From the NCBI RefSeq assembly GCF_033115175.1, contig NC_084839.1, positions 41,339,501 to 41,403,500 on the forward strand: 64,000 bases of DNA, given 5' to 3'. Each line of letters opens with the position of its first letter. The stretch's first letter is position 1. A program made the position numbers and the translations under genes. The notes under the pieces were generated by a model. It was not told the DNA's origin and searched no databases. It saw nothing but the letters and a program-made list of their open reading frames with translations. This DNA comes from Lepus europaeus. Lineage: Eukaryota; Chordata; Mammalia; Lagomorpha; Leporidae. Shown here piece after piece: positions 50,707 to 63,336 of this stretch.

Positions 50707-51027
50707 GGGCCAGCACCGTGGCACACTAGGTTAACCCTCCGCCTGCGGTGCCAGCATGCCATATGGGCACCAGTTCTAGTCCTTGTTGCTCCTCTTCCAG
50801 GCCAGCTCTCTGCTGTGGCCTGGGAGGGCAGTGGAGAATGGCCCAAGTGCTTGGGCCCCTGTACCCGCATGGGAGACCAGAAGAGGCACCTGGCTCCTGG
50901 CTTGGAATCTGCATAGCTCCGGCAGTGGTGGCCATTTGGGGAGTGAACCAATGGAAGGAAGACCTTTCTCTCTGTCTCTCTCTGTCACTATCTGCAGCTC
51001 TACCTGTCAAAAAAAAAAAAAAAAAAA
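50707..51027 (+). repeat. CSINE, tandem with the preceding copy
   Basis: Starts AGGGCCAGCACCGTGGC right after the previous tail and ends with 19 A. GATTTCA flanks it. Confidence 0.93.
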
Positions 51028-51994
51028 GGATTTCACTGATGCCCCTGACCGCTTTACAAGGTGAGTAACTATTGTCAGGCCCATTTTATTGACTGTAAAC
51101 TGGGTCCTTGTGGCTCCGGGATATTAAATTAGTGATGTGGCAGAGAAGGGAGTTGAACCAAGTACTGCTTATGGAATCTGGGCATGGACCCATCATCCTG
51201 TATCACTCCTCCGAGCACAGGTCTGTGGAGCTAATGCTGACTCTGTCTTTGACCAGGAGTGGCAGGAGCCCAGATGTCAGGCGGGCTAACCAATGCCTGT
51301 GGGGGACTGAGCACCCGGGCAAAGCCTGGGCCTTTGGGCCCTCTGCTTGGGTGATTCCCAGGACCAGGCAACCTGAGCTACGGTGCCAGGACCGCTGGTG
51401 CCACAACCTAGCTGGTGTTTTGTGTCAGTGACAGCAGGGGCGGGAGGGAAACTACCTGGTTGAGGGTTGGCTCATCCTAGAATGGAATCCATTTCCCGCT
51501 GTCCCCTCCTTGTGTCCTGAGCTGGCTGGTGTGAGAGGGAGGACGTTTTCATACAGATGAACCATTCTCGAACGGTTCCTGGCACGGGAGGCTGTCAGTC
51601 TCCTCCAGGGGCTGCCTGTGCTCCCGCTGCTGAGCCTGGGGCAGACAATGGCAGGCTTTCGTGGAAGATCGCACCGCAGAGTACCATCACCCTCTGAAAA
51701 TGCTGGCAGGGGCGTCTGCACAGCCTTCAGAGTGTCGTCCTCGCTGTCTGTGCCCTTGAACTGTCCCTAGTGGCCCTTCCAGCGTGTGGCGGCGATCACA
51801 GGGAAGCAGCGCCACCCTGGACTGGGTTGAAACAGTTGTGCTATCCAAGGCTTTGAAATTAGGGTACCTACTCTACAGGCTGCGAATCTTGCAATTTAAA
51901 ATGCTAAGGGAAGCACTTATGTTCCTTGGTCACATTTTAAAAATGTTTTATAAATTTATTTCAACATACTTGATTTTCTTTGCAATTTTTATAT
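51028..51994. other. Unique intergenic sequence, MIR-like at left
   Basis: 51060-51170 resembles a MIR/L2 core with GGCCCATTTTATTGACTG and GTGATGTGGCAGAG. No gene seen. Confidence 0.4.
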
Positions 51995-52296
51995 TTTAAA
52001 TTATTTGTTTGAGAGGCAGATACATACACACACAGAGAGAAGGAGAGAGAGGGAGCACTCCATTCACTGATTTACTCCCCAAATGCTCACAATAGCTTAG
52101 GCTTGGCTGGGCTATAGCTGGGAGCTTGGAGTTCCATCCGGGTAGTCTGTGCAGTTGGCGGGGACCCAGTGACTTGAACCATCACCTGCTGCTTCCCAGG
52201 GTCCCTTTAGCAGGAAGCTGTAGTCAGAAGCTGGAGCCCAGCCCCTCCAAGGTGGGATGTAGGCATCTGTACCACTCTGTTAGATGCCTACCCCTT
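51995..52296 (-). repeat. CSINE, older copy
   Basis: TAAATTATTTGTTTGAGAGGC, GATTTACTCCCCAAATGC, GGTCCCTTTAGCAGGAAGC, TAGATGCCTACCCC. Confidence 0.85.
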
Positions 52297-53589
52297 GTGA
52301 ATATTTTATGAATTTGAAATACTATTCTGAGAGGGGTGCCTAAGGTTCACCAGATGCCAAAGGCACAGAGGTCAGTCAAGGACCCATGCAAAGCTGATGT
52401 AAATTTAGGGAGTCTTCCTTCAGTGCAGCATTGCAGCTGTTTTGAGGAAGGATCAGTTCTTTATCTCTCACCTGCTTAGAAAGGCCCTGGACCGGTGTCA
52501 GCCAGATAAGGCAATCTGGGCAACCCCAGAGGGTTTCCATCAACAGGAGGTGCTCTTTCCCCACTCCTGCCTGGTTAGAAGGTCGGTAGAGCAGGTACCC
52601 AGATCTGACCTGGCAGGGCGCTGAGCCCGGCACGGCGGCTGCACACAGTCAGGTGGACTCTGCACTTCCTGCGTGCCAGAATGAAAACCGCCTTCTGCTT
52701 GAGATCCAAGGAGCTGAGCCATCGCTCAGCAGCTCAGAAGAGGCGTTTGTGCTGCGAAGAGTGCAACAGGCCCCGCCCCCTATCACCTGCAGGAGGAGGG
52801 AGGGGCAAGCTTGTAGGCAGCAGATTCCAGGAGGAAAGCCCTGGTGTGGCCACTTCTTTGGGGTGAGCCCCAGCCACACACGTATCCTAAGGACCCCTGG
52901 AACTTGCTTTGCCATATTCTATGCTGCTCCCAAAGTCTTTATTGATCATGTATTGTGAGCCCAGCCACTTGCTCCAGTTCATGGTGACCCTGACGGGAAG
53001 ACAGTTCCTATCCTTGAGGATCTGACCATTTAGCTGAGGGTGAGGGAGGCAAGTGTGGCTCTCCAGGCACGGCACACCTGCTGGGGGCCAGCAGGGAGGG
53101 GGATGAGGAGAACAGGCTGGGGTGCAGAGAGGGCATTCTGGGAAGACGTGGCAGCCTGGGTGCAGGAGCAGGACTGGTCTGGAGCAGTGGTGGTGTTGGA
53201 GCGTGGGGCTGAGAGTCTCTGTGCCATGGGGAACTGGCATCCACTGAACTGGATCTGAGCAGGAGAGCGTCTGGCCAGGGTGGAGCCCGGCTGCACTGCA
53301 GGCTTGGGGGAGGTGCAGGTGTGCAGGGGTCTGCGTCCAGGCCCTTTTCCAAGCTACTGCACTCCTGCCTTTCCTGATGCAGCAACCACCCAGCCACCCA
53401 CCCACTTTGCATCACCCCTGCACCTACCCGTTATTTACCCATCCGTCCATTTACCCACCTACTCCGCTCTTACCCTCCATCTTCCTCCCTGCCCCTCTCT
53501 ACGGCAAAATCCCTCACTAGGGCAGAGACTTCCTGTCCTCTGCCATATTCCTGGTTTCTCACGCAGTTCCTGGCCCATGAAGGTACTTT
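52297..53589. other. Unique intergenic sequence, no gene seen
   Basis: Pyrimidine-rich around 53380-53500. 52910-53050 may be a worn L2/MIR. No coding exon recognised. Confidence 0.4.
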
Positions 53590-53965
53590 TTAAGTGGTTT
53601 ATTTTATCTTGTTGAGAGGCAGATCAACAGAGAAAGACATGTACATGTGCTGGTGCGCGCACACGTGTGCACACACACACAGGGAGGGGAAGGGAAGAGA
53701 GAGAATGAGAAAGCGAGCGAGAGAGAAATCTTATGTCTGCTCTCCAAATGGCCACAACATCTTCGTATGGGCTGGACAGAAGCAAGGAACCAGAACTCCA
53801 TCCGGGTCTCCCATGCAGGTAGCAAGGGCCCAAGCACATGGGCCATCTCCTGCCACCTTTCCAGGAGTGCTACCAGAAAGCTGGGTCAGAAGCAGAGCAG
53901 CCAGGATTTAGCTGGCACTCGGTTGCAAGCAGTGGCTTACCCGACTATGACACAACACTGGCTCC
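53590..53965 (-). repeat. CSINE with an internal CA/CG stretch
   Basis: TTAAGTGGTTTATTTTATC, then GCGCGCACACGTGTGCACAC, GA tract, body GGAACCAGAACTCCATCC, end CTATGACACAACACTGGC. Confidence 0.85.
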
Positions 53966-56843
53966 TGCATACATCCTTTTGGAAAAATTCCCTCCCCTGT
54001 TCACAGCGCACAGGATGCCTCTCCAGGAACATGGAGTCCGTTCAGCCCTGCTCATCGTGGAGACACAGCTGGCTCCCTGCGAAGTCCCCAGTGCCCCTCA
54101 GGGCCACACCAGAACCCTGGAGAGCCTCTTTCCCCTGCAGCTGAGCCAGGAGCCTTGACCTTTGAGGAAGGAGTCCAGGGTACGAATGTCAGATCTGCAG
54201 AGACGAGGTGTGTGGCCTTGGGCTCTAACCTTCTGTTTCCTTGGCAGAGGGAAGGCAGCTTGGGCTGGGAGAGCTTGGGGAAGCTTCAGACTCTGCCAGG
54301 CTCTGATTCTTTCACCCCAGTCTTCCCATAGCGGGGCAATGACACCAGGCTCAAAACCGGCTTGCACGCAATCGGCCTCCCGAGATGCAGCTACTCCAGG
54401 TCTGGCTCTCAGCGCGGCAGTCTGCCTGGCTGAGCAGCTGACCACCGTTTAGCCCCGGGGACAGCGTTCTCACCTGCTGGTCCCGTGAGGGGTGCATCAC
54501 CTCGCTTGTCACTGGGAGACCCAGGCGTGCCCAGAAAGGGGCTTCATTGCTCTGAGGCTGTTAGTTTTCCTGATTAAGTCCTTTCATAAATGACCACATC
54601 AAGTAGCCTGAAGCAAAGCATTTCCTAAGAGGACCTAAATCACTTTTAATTTTCTGGGCTCTGTTCCTCCTGCAGCCCGGAGCTGCTGTGCCCAGGCTGT
54701 CATCTGAGGAACATTTCTTCAAGGTGTCAAAAGGCCGTGTCATGCATTTGGAATGAGGGTTAAATTAAAAGGCCGCATGACACGTAGCTACATAAATAGT
54801 GAGATATTCCAGGCCATTTCCAGTATAAACTACCCACTTGGCAGTCTTTCCTGGAACAGAAACACAACGTGCAGAGGACACTGGCCTGACACACCTCCCC
54901 ATGTGAACACACACAAACACGTGTGTGCACACACATGTACACTCACAGCCGGGAAGGCAAGCGTAGGGTCCCCTGAACCGGACCCACGAATTTTGTTGCT
55001 ACAGAAGGGCACAGCTTGGTGACTGGTGACTTGGCATTTCTAATTTTCACATCTGCTTCTGTGAAAGGCCCTGGGGCTCTGCCTCTTCCTCTCTTGAGCT
55101 TGAGTGAGAGAGACGTGGGCTGTGTGACAGCCTCGTGTGACATGCTGTTTCTCACCTTGGAGGGGAGAGGGAACTGTGAGTGGCTTCACTCAATTCCCTC
55201 TACTGAAAGGTGGAAGCCCCGGGGCCCGGAGAAGGGACTCCCAGGCCAGGAAAGCCAGAGCCGGAGCCAGCTCCCAGATTCCCGGTTCCTCCAGCACACA
55301 CCCTCCCACCAAGGTCTAGAGGCCATCTTCTGCACCAATGAGCAAAGCGGTGTCCTCCCTGGGCTGCTGGGTGCCCTCCTGCACCACTGGCCACACAGCA
55401 AGGACGCCGCGTTAGCGCTCACCCTCCCTGTGCAATCCCCTCTCCCACAGTGAGTCTGGGATGGCCCTTCCTCTTGAGAGGGGCACAGCTAAGTCACATC
55501 ACGTGACTTCTGAGGATGAGTCACAGGGAGTCCTGCACCTTCTGCCTTGGACCCCAGAACCACATGTCCTGGGGAAGACGCCCACTCGTCACCACTCAGA
55601 GGCCGCCAGATTTTTATTTTTTAGAGAATTTTAAAAATGTTTATTTTTACCTAAGAACATGCAGAGGCCTACTGGGGGCAGGCACGTGTGAGAAGAAGCC
55701 ACCTGTGACACGCAACCTAGCCAAGGGACCACGTGACAGTGGCTCCTGCTGCCGTCTTGGGAGACCCTAGGTGAGCACTGGCCTGCCAAGCCCAGCCACG
55801 CTGCAGGCCATGAGAAATGGGGGTTCAGTTGCTGCATTGTGACACAGTGGGTGAGACGGGTGCAGCCACATGCCACGGTTTCCTCTAGCTCTGGCCTGCC
55901 GCTCAGCCCTTCCTTCCGGTCCCTGAAGATGTCGCACTCAGAGAAGCCATCAGACAGGTCCCTGAGAGGAGACCACGGTCGCCCCTGCTTTCATCCCAGG
56001 CAGAACACGAGGGCTGATGGCTGGCCGAGGCATCCCAGCCTCTCACAGTGTGTCAGGCAGCTGGGGGCACTGAGAGCTGCTGTCTGTTCCATTTCGTGCC
56101 GCCACGGACCGTGAGCAATGCCTGCCGGGAGCTCTCAGACGCCTGGTCCTTCTCATTTCTGCTTTTTGTCTAGCCTTGAGGGTAGTTTTTTCGTTTTCAT
56201 TAAAATATGTCACTTTTTTCCCCCAATGAAACTCACAGGGTGGGAGAGCACAGGGCCAGCCCTTCCAAGATAAATAAGGATGAAAGAGCTCATGGCCCAA
56301 ACTCAACCCAACCCAGAAATGAGCAAAAGGTTTTGTTTTTTTTTTTTTTTTTAAAGATTTATTTAAGTCAGGAACTCCTGGCCCAGTCGCCAGGAGGGGG
56401 GCTCCAAGAGAGGCGAAACTCGAAGGGGCTGGTGATACTGGGGTATTTGCAAACCTTGGGGAAGAAATCCACCGGGTTCCCAGGCCCTGCAACCTGTCCA
56501 TCAACCTATGTTGGGGTCTCAGGACCCTTTGGGCTGCACGGGCGGGGAGTTGACCTTGGAAAGTCCTGGCTGTGAGAGGCCAGAGGCAGGTGTCCAGGAA
56601 GGGAGGCCCCAGCAGAGGAATCCGTTCCGGGACCAGCACTCAGCAGGTGCTGACCTGCATGCCTGCTCCTGGGTGTTTGGCTGACCCTCTCTGAGACCAT
56701 GGGCTCCGGGGCCTGGGTCTACTCCAGGCTGAGCTCTGAAATGGGGGTTTCACCCGTTGTCTCCCTGGGGACCTGGCACAGTCTGAGATGCCTCCCAGCC
56801 CTGCTCACAGGGAAACGGAGGCCAAGAGCGGCCACGCGACTCA
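53966..56843. other. Unique intergenic sequence, no gene seen
   Basis: Contains a CA-type stretch (54906-54945), a poly-T plus GATTTATTTAAG tail remnant of a SINE at 56334-56366, and the A/T-moderate block at 54560-54850. Confidence 0.45.
54560..54850. promoter_or_regulatory. Unique A/T-moderate block, candidate conserved noncoding element
   Basis: A repeat-free block containing CTGATTAAGTCC, TTTTAATTTTC, GTCATGCATTTGG and TTAAATTAAAAGG, bordered by GC-richer ordinary sequence. No open frame with family resemblance. Labelled candidate only because composition and A/T motif density differ from the flanks. Confidence 0.25.
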
Positions 56844-57191
56844 CAGAGTTCCCAAGCTATGCTGTGGTTCTCCCGCCACCCTCCCTGTGTGACCTACAGC
56901 AGGGCTGCCAGATGTAGCCGGATCATGCCCCCACAGGACACCCAGGGAACTTAGGCTTCAGATAAAGGACACACACTTTTTTTTTGGACAGGCAGAGTGG
57001 ACAGTGAGAGACAGAGACAGAGTTCCCAAGCTATGCTGTGGTTCTCCCGCCACCCTCCCTGTGTGACCTACAGCAGGGCTGCCAGATGTAGCCGGATCAT
57101 GCCCCCACAGGACACCCAGGGAACTTAGGCTTCAGATAAAGGACACACACTTTTTTTTTGGACAGGCAGAGTGGACAGTGAGAGACAGAGA
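56844..57191. repeat. Exact 174-bp tandem duplication
   Basis: 56844-57017 and 57018-57191 are identical base for base as read, including a run of nine T. Each unit starts CAGAGTTCCC and ends GAGAGACAGAGA. The unit contains unique DNA plus the first bases of the reversed CSINE, so the duplication post-dates the SINE insertion. Confidence 0.93.
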
Positions 57192-57486
57192 GACAGAAAG
57201 GTCTTCCTTTGCCATTGGTTCACCCTCCAATGGCCGCTGAGGCTGGAGCACTGCGGCCGGCACACCATGCTGATCCAAAGCCAGGAGCCAGGTGCTTCTC
57301 CTGGTCTCCCATGCGGGTGCAGGGCCCAAGCACTTGGGCTATCCTCCACTGCGCTCCCAGGCCACAGCAGAGAGCTGGACTGGAAGAGGCGCAACCGGGA
57401 CAGAATCCGGTGGCCCGACCAGGACTAGAACCCGGTGTGCCGGCGCCGCAGGTAGAGGATTAGCCTAGTGAGCCGCGGCGCCAGCC
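57155..57486 (-). repeat. CSINE, young subfamily; start also present in the upstream duplicate
   Basis: GGACAGGCAGAGTGGACAG through CGGGACAGAATCCGG and GGACTAGAACCCGG to GCCGCGGCGCCAGCC. AGGACACACACT flanks it on both sides. Confidence 0.94.
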
Positions 57487-58860
57487 AGGACACACACTCT
57501 TTATGTAAGTACATCCCATGCAGTATTTGGGGTACACCTATATTAATACATTATTCATTGGTTTCCTTGAAGTTCAAATTTAACTGGGCGCCCTTTATTT
57601 TATCCAGAACCCTAAGTTACAGGGTTCTGAACAATTCCTCATTTCACTAAAGGAATCTGCTCTATAAGAAAAAGGTGTTTGAAAGTTGCCAATTCTGGTC
57701 AGTGCACTTATTTCGTTATTTTGCACAAAAACCCAGAGAAGCAGAGTGACTTTCTCAGGCTCACCCAGGGAGCCAGTGCGGGGGAACTGGAAGCTCACCT
57801 GGGTTGAGGGTTTGCTTTCCTGTCACCTTCTTGGCGAGGCCACCCTGAACTCCCCACTTAAAACCACACCCCTCAGGCTGGGGACCGTCTGTTTTATTTT
57901 TCTCTCTATTCTATTCTATCCTCTTCACTTTCCTTCTTTCTACTGTTTCCCTCTCTCCCCCGACACCTATGTGCTCTTTCTTTCCCCTCCCTCCTTTTCC
58001 TTCCATTCACTCTCTGTGCCTCTAGACTGGCAGGGATCTTATTTTTGTTATTCACATCTGTAGCCCAGGGCCTAGAAGAGCGGCTGGCATTTCGCAGGTG
58101 CGAAGAAAGTGTTTGCTGCATGGATGCACAGGAGGCTCCAGGACCCATGGCTTCGTCAGAGGCCCTTCGTCCTGCAGCCCCCTAGAGCCCAGGGATTCGC
58201 GCAACAGCTGCATTTGGGGGGTGGTGTGGAGGTGCACGTTAGAGGTGGTCAGGAAGGGCAGCCCCTCAGTCCCAGGCACTCCTGCCGCCCTGTGGGGTGC
58301 CAGCAGCTGCTTAAGTTGAGGAGGAGAGAGAGTGGACAGCTCCCAGGCGGGGAGAAGGGTGGTGCCAGTGTGTGGCAGGGGAGCTCTCCCTGCACCAATG
58401 AGAGCTGACTTTTTCCTGACCGCACTGCCTTCTGCTGAGAAAGTGTTGTGGCAAAAGAGGCCCAGCGAGGGTTCTGGGCCCAAGGTCTCTCCTCCTCTCA
58501 GCTGGCCGCCCCCATGGAGTAGTGGGGAGTTGATCAGGAATTCCCTCTTCCGTTTCATGCAAGGCTGATCCCCCTCTGTCACTCCGGTCAGCTCCTTTGG
58601 CTGCAGCCCTGCCAGCAGGGCAAGCCATGGACACTAGGCACAGCCCTGCTGCCCGCTCCATCGCCTCCACTGGGCGCTGAATCTCAGTGAGCAATCTCAG
58701 AGTGGGGAGCCAGCCATGCAGGGCAGCAGGTAGTTTGGGGAAGGCAGGCTGGCCCGTTACTGGAGACACATCAAAGCCCTCATCCAACTGGGACAGAAGT
58801 CTCCTTTTCACAAAAAGGATGTCAAACACTCCTATGACTCTGAAAAATTAATAACATACA
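57487..58860. other. Unique intergenic sequence with MIR/L2 traces
   Basis: 57700-57780 and 58025-58110 (CTAGACTGGCAGGGATCTTA, GTAGCCCAGGGCCTAGAAG) look like MIR or L2 ends. No gene seen. Confidence 0.45.
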
Positions 58861-59200
58861 GGTCTGTGTTGTGGCATCACTTGCAGCGCCAGCATCACAT
58901 ATGGGCACTGGTTCAAGCCCGGGCAGCTCTACTTACAATCCAGCTCCCTGCTAATACACCCAGGAAAGCAGAAAAAGATGGCCCAAGTACTTTGGCCTCT
59001 GCACCCTTATGGGAGACCCAGATGGTATTCCAGGTTTCTGGCTTCAGCCTGGCCCAGCACTCGCTATTGTGGTCATTTGGGGAGTGAACCAGTGAATGGA
59101 AGATCTCTCTCTCTCTCTCTCTCTCACTTTCATTCTCGCTCTCTCATTCTCCCTCCCTGTAACTCTGTCTTTCCAATAAATAAATAATAATAAAATAAAG
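58861..59200 (+). repeat. CSINE
   Basis: GGTCTGTGTTGTGGCATC, GCCTGGCCCAGCACTCGC, CT tract 59107-59125, tail CCAATAAATAAATAATAATA. Confidence 0.92.
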
Positions 59201-59954
59201 AATTTTGGATGACATAAAGTTAAATTCTATGTATTGGTGAGCACAAGGACTTGGAGGTCCCCTGATGTTTGCTGATGAGGAAACAAAGACTGGAGACGCT
59301 GGGGTGGGGCCAGTTCATGGTGCAGGGAGTGGGGTCCGAGCCAGGGCCAGGCTCCCTTCCCCCCATGGTGCCCCCTGCCCACATCTGGACGTGAGTGCTG
59401 TTGGAGGACTCTGAACATGGCCCTTAAGGAGTTGGATGTGCTGTGTTGGGAGCTCAGTATCTTCTGAGGGGCTCAGGGTCTGCCAATCATCAGGTCGCTA
59501 AGGTTTGTGTGAGGGTTTTTCCAGGTAAGGAATGAGACAGAGCCTGTCCATGCAGGTGCCAGCAGCTGTGGGTATCACTTGCTCTATGGTCACAGCTTTG
59601 GGCAGACTTTGCTCAATGGATGAGATCCTTGGCGTTTAGGAGCCTCCATCCCTAACCTTGGTGAGTGCAAGGCCTTGGGTGAGCTCCCAGCACATGCAAG
59701 GTGAATGACGGGTGGAAGAGCTGGCATCAGACCTCACGCAGGAGGCCAGGGCACCAGGGAGGCCACAGGTGAGGCCTGGGGGTTCAGGGGTGGGAAGGGA
59801 TGGCCTAGGGCACAGAGCTGGTGGCATGGAGGAACCAGATTCTAGGTTCACCACTTGCTTCTCAGGCCAGGGAGGGTCCCGTGTCATCTGCCCCACCTCC
59901 CTTAGCCTTCCCTCCTGGACTCAATGGGAGCAATAGCAGTATTCGCTTGCTTTT
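59201..59954. other. Unique intergenic sequence, no gene seen
   Basis: GC-moderate. A weak CTCF-like core is at about 59348-59358. No repeat recognised. Confidence 0.45.
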
Positions 59955-60162
59955 TTAAAAGGTTTATTTGTTTATTTATTTGAAATGCAGAGTGGTAGAG
60001 AGAGGGAGAGACAGAGCAAGAAGTCTTCCATCTGCTGGTTCACTCCCCAAATGCCTGCAATAACTGGGGCTGGGCTAGTCTGAAGCCAGGAGCACAGAAC
60101 TTAGTCCAGCTCGCCCACGTGGGTGGCAGGAACCCAAGGACTCGAGCCATTATCTGCTGCCT
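59955..60162 (-). repeat. CSINE, truncated at its 5' side
   Basis: AAAGGTTTATTTGTTTATTT to CTCGAGCCATTATCTGCTG; the tRNA-like end is missing. Confidence 0.9.
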
Positions 60163-60175
60163 TGCCCTCTGCTGG
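60163..60175 (-). promoter_or_regulatory. CTCF-like motif far upstream of SIX2
   Basis: The minus strand reads CCAGCAGAGGGCA, matching all 13 core positions of CCASYAGRKGGCR. It begins right at the truncated edge of a CSINE fragment (59955-60162), so part of the flank may be repeat-derived. Oriented leftward. Confidence 0.5.
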
Positions 60176-61214
60176 CTTCCGAGAGCTCTTCTAGAAACCT
60201 CCCAGTAAACACACTCCTCTCCTCACCCCTCCATTACTTGCTTATGGTGTACTGAGCTCGCCGCTGTTGCTGTCTGGTACTGAGGACCACAAGAACCTTA
60301 CCAAATACCAGCTGCTGGTGAAGTGTGGCTTGATGAAGAAACCTTTCTGCAGGAGGGATGTCGTCATCACCCTCATCTGCATGTGACTGTGGGCAGGCAA
60401 CTTCTTCTGAGTCAAAATGAGACGAATAGTCAGACTTACGGTGTGGATTCTAGGAGTTAATCCATGCCTGGCGTGCGCCATGTGCTGAAAAGGCCCTGAG
60501 CTGCTGTACCTGCTACTGCTGGAGGTTGGAGAGAGAAGTGGGCTGGCTGAGATGACGAGCTCCCATTCACCATGCTCGGTGTGGCCCTCAGAAGACAAAG
60601 GGGGTGGCCTTGTGATGCTCGCAGGAAGGCACTTGGCCCCTGACGCCAAGTTAATTTGTAGAACAGGATCCCAGGCTTGATGTCCGTTTAGGGTTATCTC
60701 ACTCTTGACATCTGAAAGTGGAGTTCTTTGGGCCGGTTAGCTGCTGATTGGAGCCAGGTCTGAGCTGAGGTCAACATTTGCACACACAACTGGAAAATAC
60801 TACCCAAGGCCACTGGCTGTGTCCTCACTTGACCAGTCAGTATATGCAGCTGGTCATCCAGTAGCCCAGGCGAGAGTGTGGATGACTCCAGGTAGCCCAT
60901 CACCACTGTCGAGAGCAGGTCAGTGGTTGGCCCCAGTGAAGTGTGGGGCACTGGGACATCAGGTCCTCGGGTGTCTGGAGGATATGAAATGGAAAGAGTG
61001 TGAGAGAATATGGTTGCTTATAATCAAACAAAACTCCAAATAGATTTGGCTCTAGAAGGAGTTTCTCAAGGTGGGAGGAGCAGTAGGGACCAAGTGGGCC
61101 TCGCTGGTCAGAGTGGGTCATTGGAGGGACCCCCTTCCCTGACTCCCACTGCCTTGCTGGCCCTACTGGCAGCAGCTGCTCCTTTATTTTGATTCTTATC
61201 ATTATTTTAAAAAC
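60176..61214. other. Unique intergenic sequence, no gene seen
   Basis: No repeat or coding exon recognised. Confidence 0.45.
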
Positions 61215-61249
61215 CTCAGCTACTTATTTTCATTTTATTGGAAAGTTAG

Positions 61250-61298
<49 letters not shown>

Positions 61299-61557
61299 GG
61301 TTTGCTATCTGTTGGTTCACTACCCAAATGCCTGCAACAGCCAGGGCTGGGTCAGGCCAAAGCTCAGAGCCCAGAACTCCATCTGGGTCTCCCACATGGG
61401 TGGCAAAGACCCAAGTACCGGAAGCATCACCTGCACTTCCCAGGGTGTGCATTAGTAGGAAGCTGGATGGGAAGTGGAGGAGCCAGGACTTGAATCAGGT
61501 ACTTTATATGGGATGCAGATGTCCCAACTTAACCACTGCACCAAATGCCTGCCCCAG
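61215..61557 (-). repeat. CSINE
   Basis: Reversed copy with CA then GA tract (61250-61292), CACTACCCAAATGCCTG, AACCACTGCACCAAATGCC. Confidence 0.9.
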
Positions 61558-61574
61558 GGGCTGCTCTTCTTTTT

Positions 61575-61620
61575 TTAAAGATTTATTTATTTATTCCAAA
61601 GTCAGAGTTACACAGAGAGG

Positions 61621-61691
<71 letters not shown>

Positions 61692-61955
61692 GTCTTCCAT
61701 CCAATGGATCACTCTCCAATTGGCTGCAACAGCCAGAGCTGTGCTGATCCAAAGCTAGGAGCCAGGAGCTTCTTACAGGTCTCCCACATGGGTGCAGGGG
61801 CCCAAGGACTTAGACCATCTTCTACTGCTTTCCCAGGCCATAGCAGACAGCTGGATCGGAAGTGGAGCAGCTGGGTATCGAATGGGAGCCCATATAGGAT
61901 GCCAGCACTTCAGGCCAGGGCATTAACCCGCTGTACCACAGCACCGGCCACCACC
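61575..61955 (-). repeat. CSINE with long GA tract
   Basis: TTTAAAGATTTATTTATTT, GA tract about 61627-61692, body, CGCTGTACCACAGCACCGGCC. Confidence 0.94.
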
Positions 61956-61956
61956 C

Positions 61957-63336
61957 CCCCCCTTTTTTTTAAAGGAATACAGATTTCATGCATTTCATAA
62001 GTACAACTTCAGGAATATAGTGATTCTTCCCACCATACCCGCCCTCCCACCTACTCTCCCACCCCTCCTCCTCCTTCCTCTCCTGTTCCCAGTCCCATTC
62101 TACACTAAGATCCAATTTTCGATGAACTTTCCACACAGAAAATCAACTCTACTAAGAGTTCAACAATTTGCACAGTAAAAGAAAAAAGAAAAAAAAATCC
62201 AAAAATCAAAACAGAACAAAACAAAACTCTTCATCAACAGTTGAGACAAGGGTTCTTCAAAGTCATTGCATCTTGAAGTTAATTTCACTTTTTTTTTTTT
62301 TTAGAAACTTAATTAACTTTAAGGAAGCACCCAAGGATGATAAGAATGATACAACTTTTGGGCCGGCATCTTGGCTCACTTGGTTAATCCTCCGCTTGCG
62401 GTGCTGGCATCCCATATGGGTGCAGGGTTCTAGTCCCGGTTGCTCCTCTTGCAGTCCAGCTCTCTGTTGTGGTCCAGGAGGGCACAGCCCAAGTGTTTGG
62501 GCTCCTGCATCCACATGGGAGACCAGGAGAAGCACCTGGTTCCTGGCTTCGGATCAGTGCAGCGCTGGCCGTAGCGGCCACTTGGGGAGTGAACCAACGG
62601 AAGGAAGACCTTTCTCTCTGTCTCCTTCTCACCGTCTGTAGTTCTACCTGTCAAATAAAAAAAAAAAAAGAATGATACAACTTTTGGGGTGCACTTAGAC
62701 ATAATTAAAATACAACTCATTAAGGATAGAGGTCCTGTATGGGAAGTTAGTGCACAGTGACTCCTGTTGTTAATTTAACAATTAACACTCTTAATGTATG
62801 ACATCAGTGATCACATGAGCTCTTGATACGAGCTGCCTAGGCTATGGAAGCCTTTTGAACCCACAAACTCTGTCAGTATTTAGACAAGGCCATAAGCAAA
62901 ATGGATGTTCTGTCCCTCCTTCAACTACCTCCTTCTTTGATGACCGCTTCTTTCCACTGGGATCTCACCCACCAAGATCCTTTATGTAGTAGGATATTTT
63001 TTGCCTCAGTGTCTTGGCTTTCCATGCCTGAAATGCTCTTGTGGGCTTTTCAACTAGACCAGAATGCCTTAAGGGCTGATTCTGAGGTCAGAGTGCTATT
63101 TAAAGTGATTGTCAGTCTATGAGTCTGCTATGTGGACTACTTCCAATGTTGGAGCATTCACTCCTTTTTAATTCTCTTTATTACTATTATCAGAGCCTTA
63201 ATCCTGTCCATTTGATCACTTTAACACTTAAGATAGTATTTTTACCACCCAGCTTAAGGAGAGTTGGGATCCCATGGCAAGTTTTTAAACTGTACCCTTA
63301 GAAGTAAATCCATAGGAGTGTATGCAGAAATATACA
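61957..63336 (-). repeat. Rabbit-type L1 3' portion, split by a CSINE
   Basis: Reverse complement of the 3'UTR seen at 3239-3790: CATTTCATAAGTACAAC, a C-rich run 62035-62095, GTGCACAGTGACTCCTG, AATTAACACTCTTAATG, then further L1 to about 63336. No intact ORF. Confidence 0.88.
62361..62667 (+). repeat. CSINE inside the L1, 19-bp target-site duplication
   Basis: Starts GGCCGGCATCTTGGCTCAC and ends with poly-A. AAGAATGATACAACTTTTG lies at 62342-62360 and 62668-62686, an exact duplication inside L1 sequence. Confidence 0.96.
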
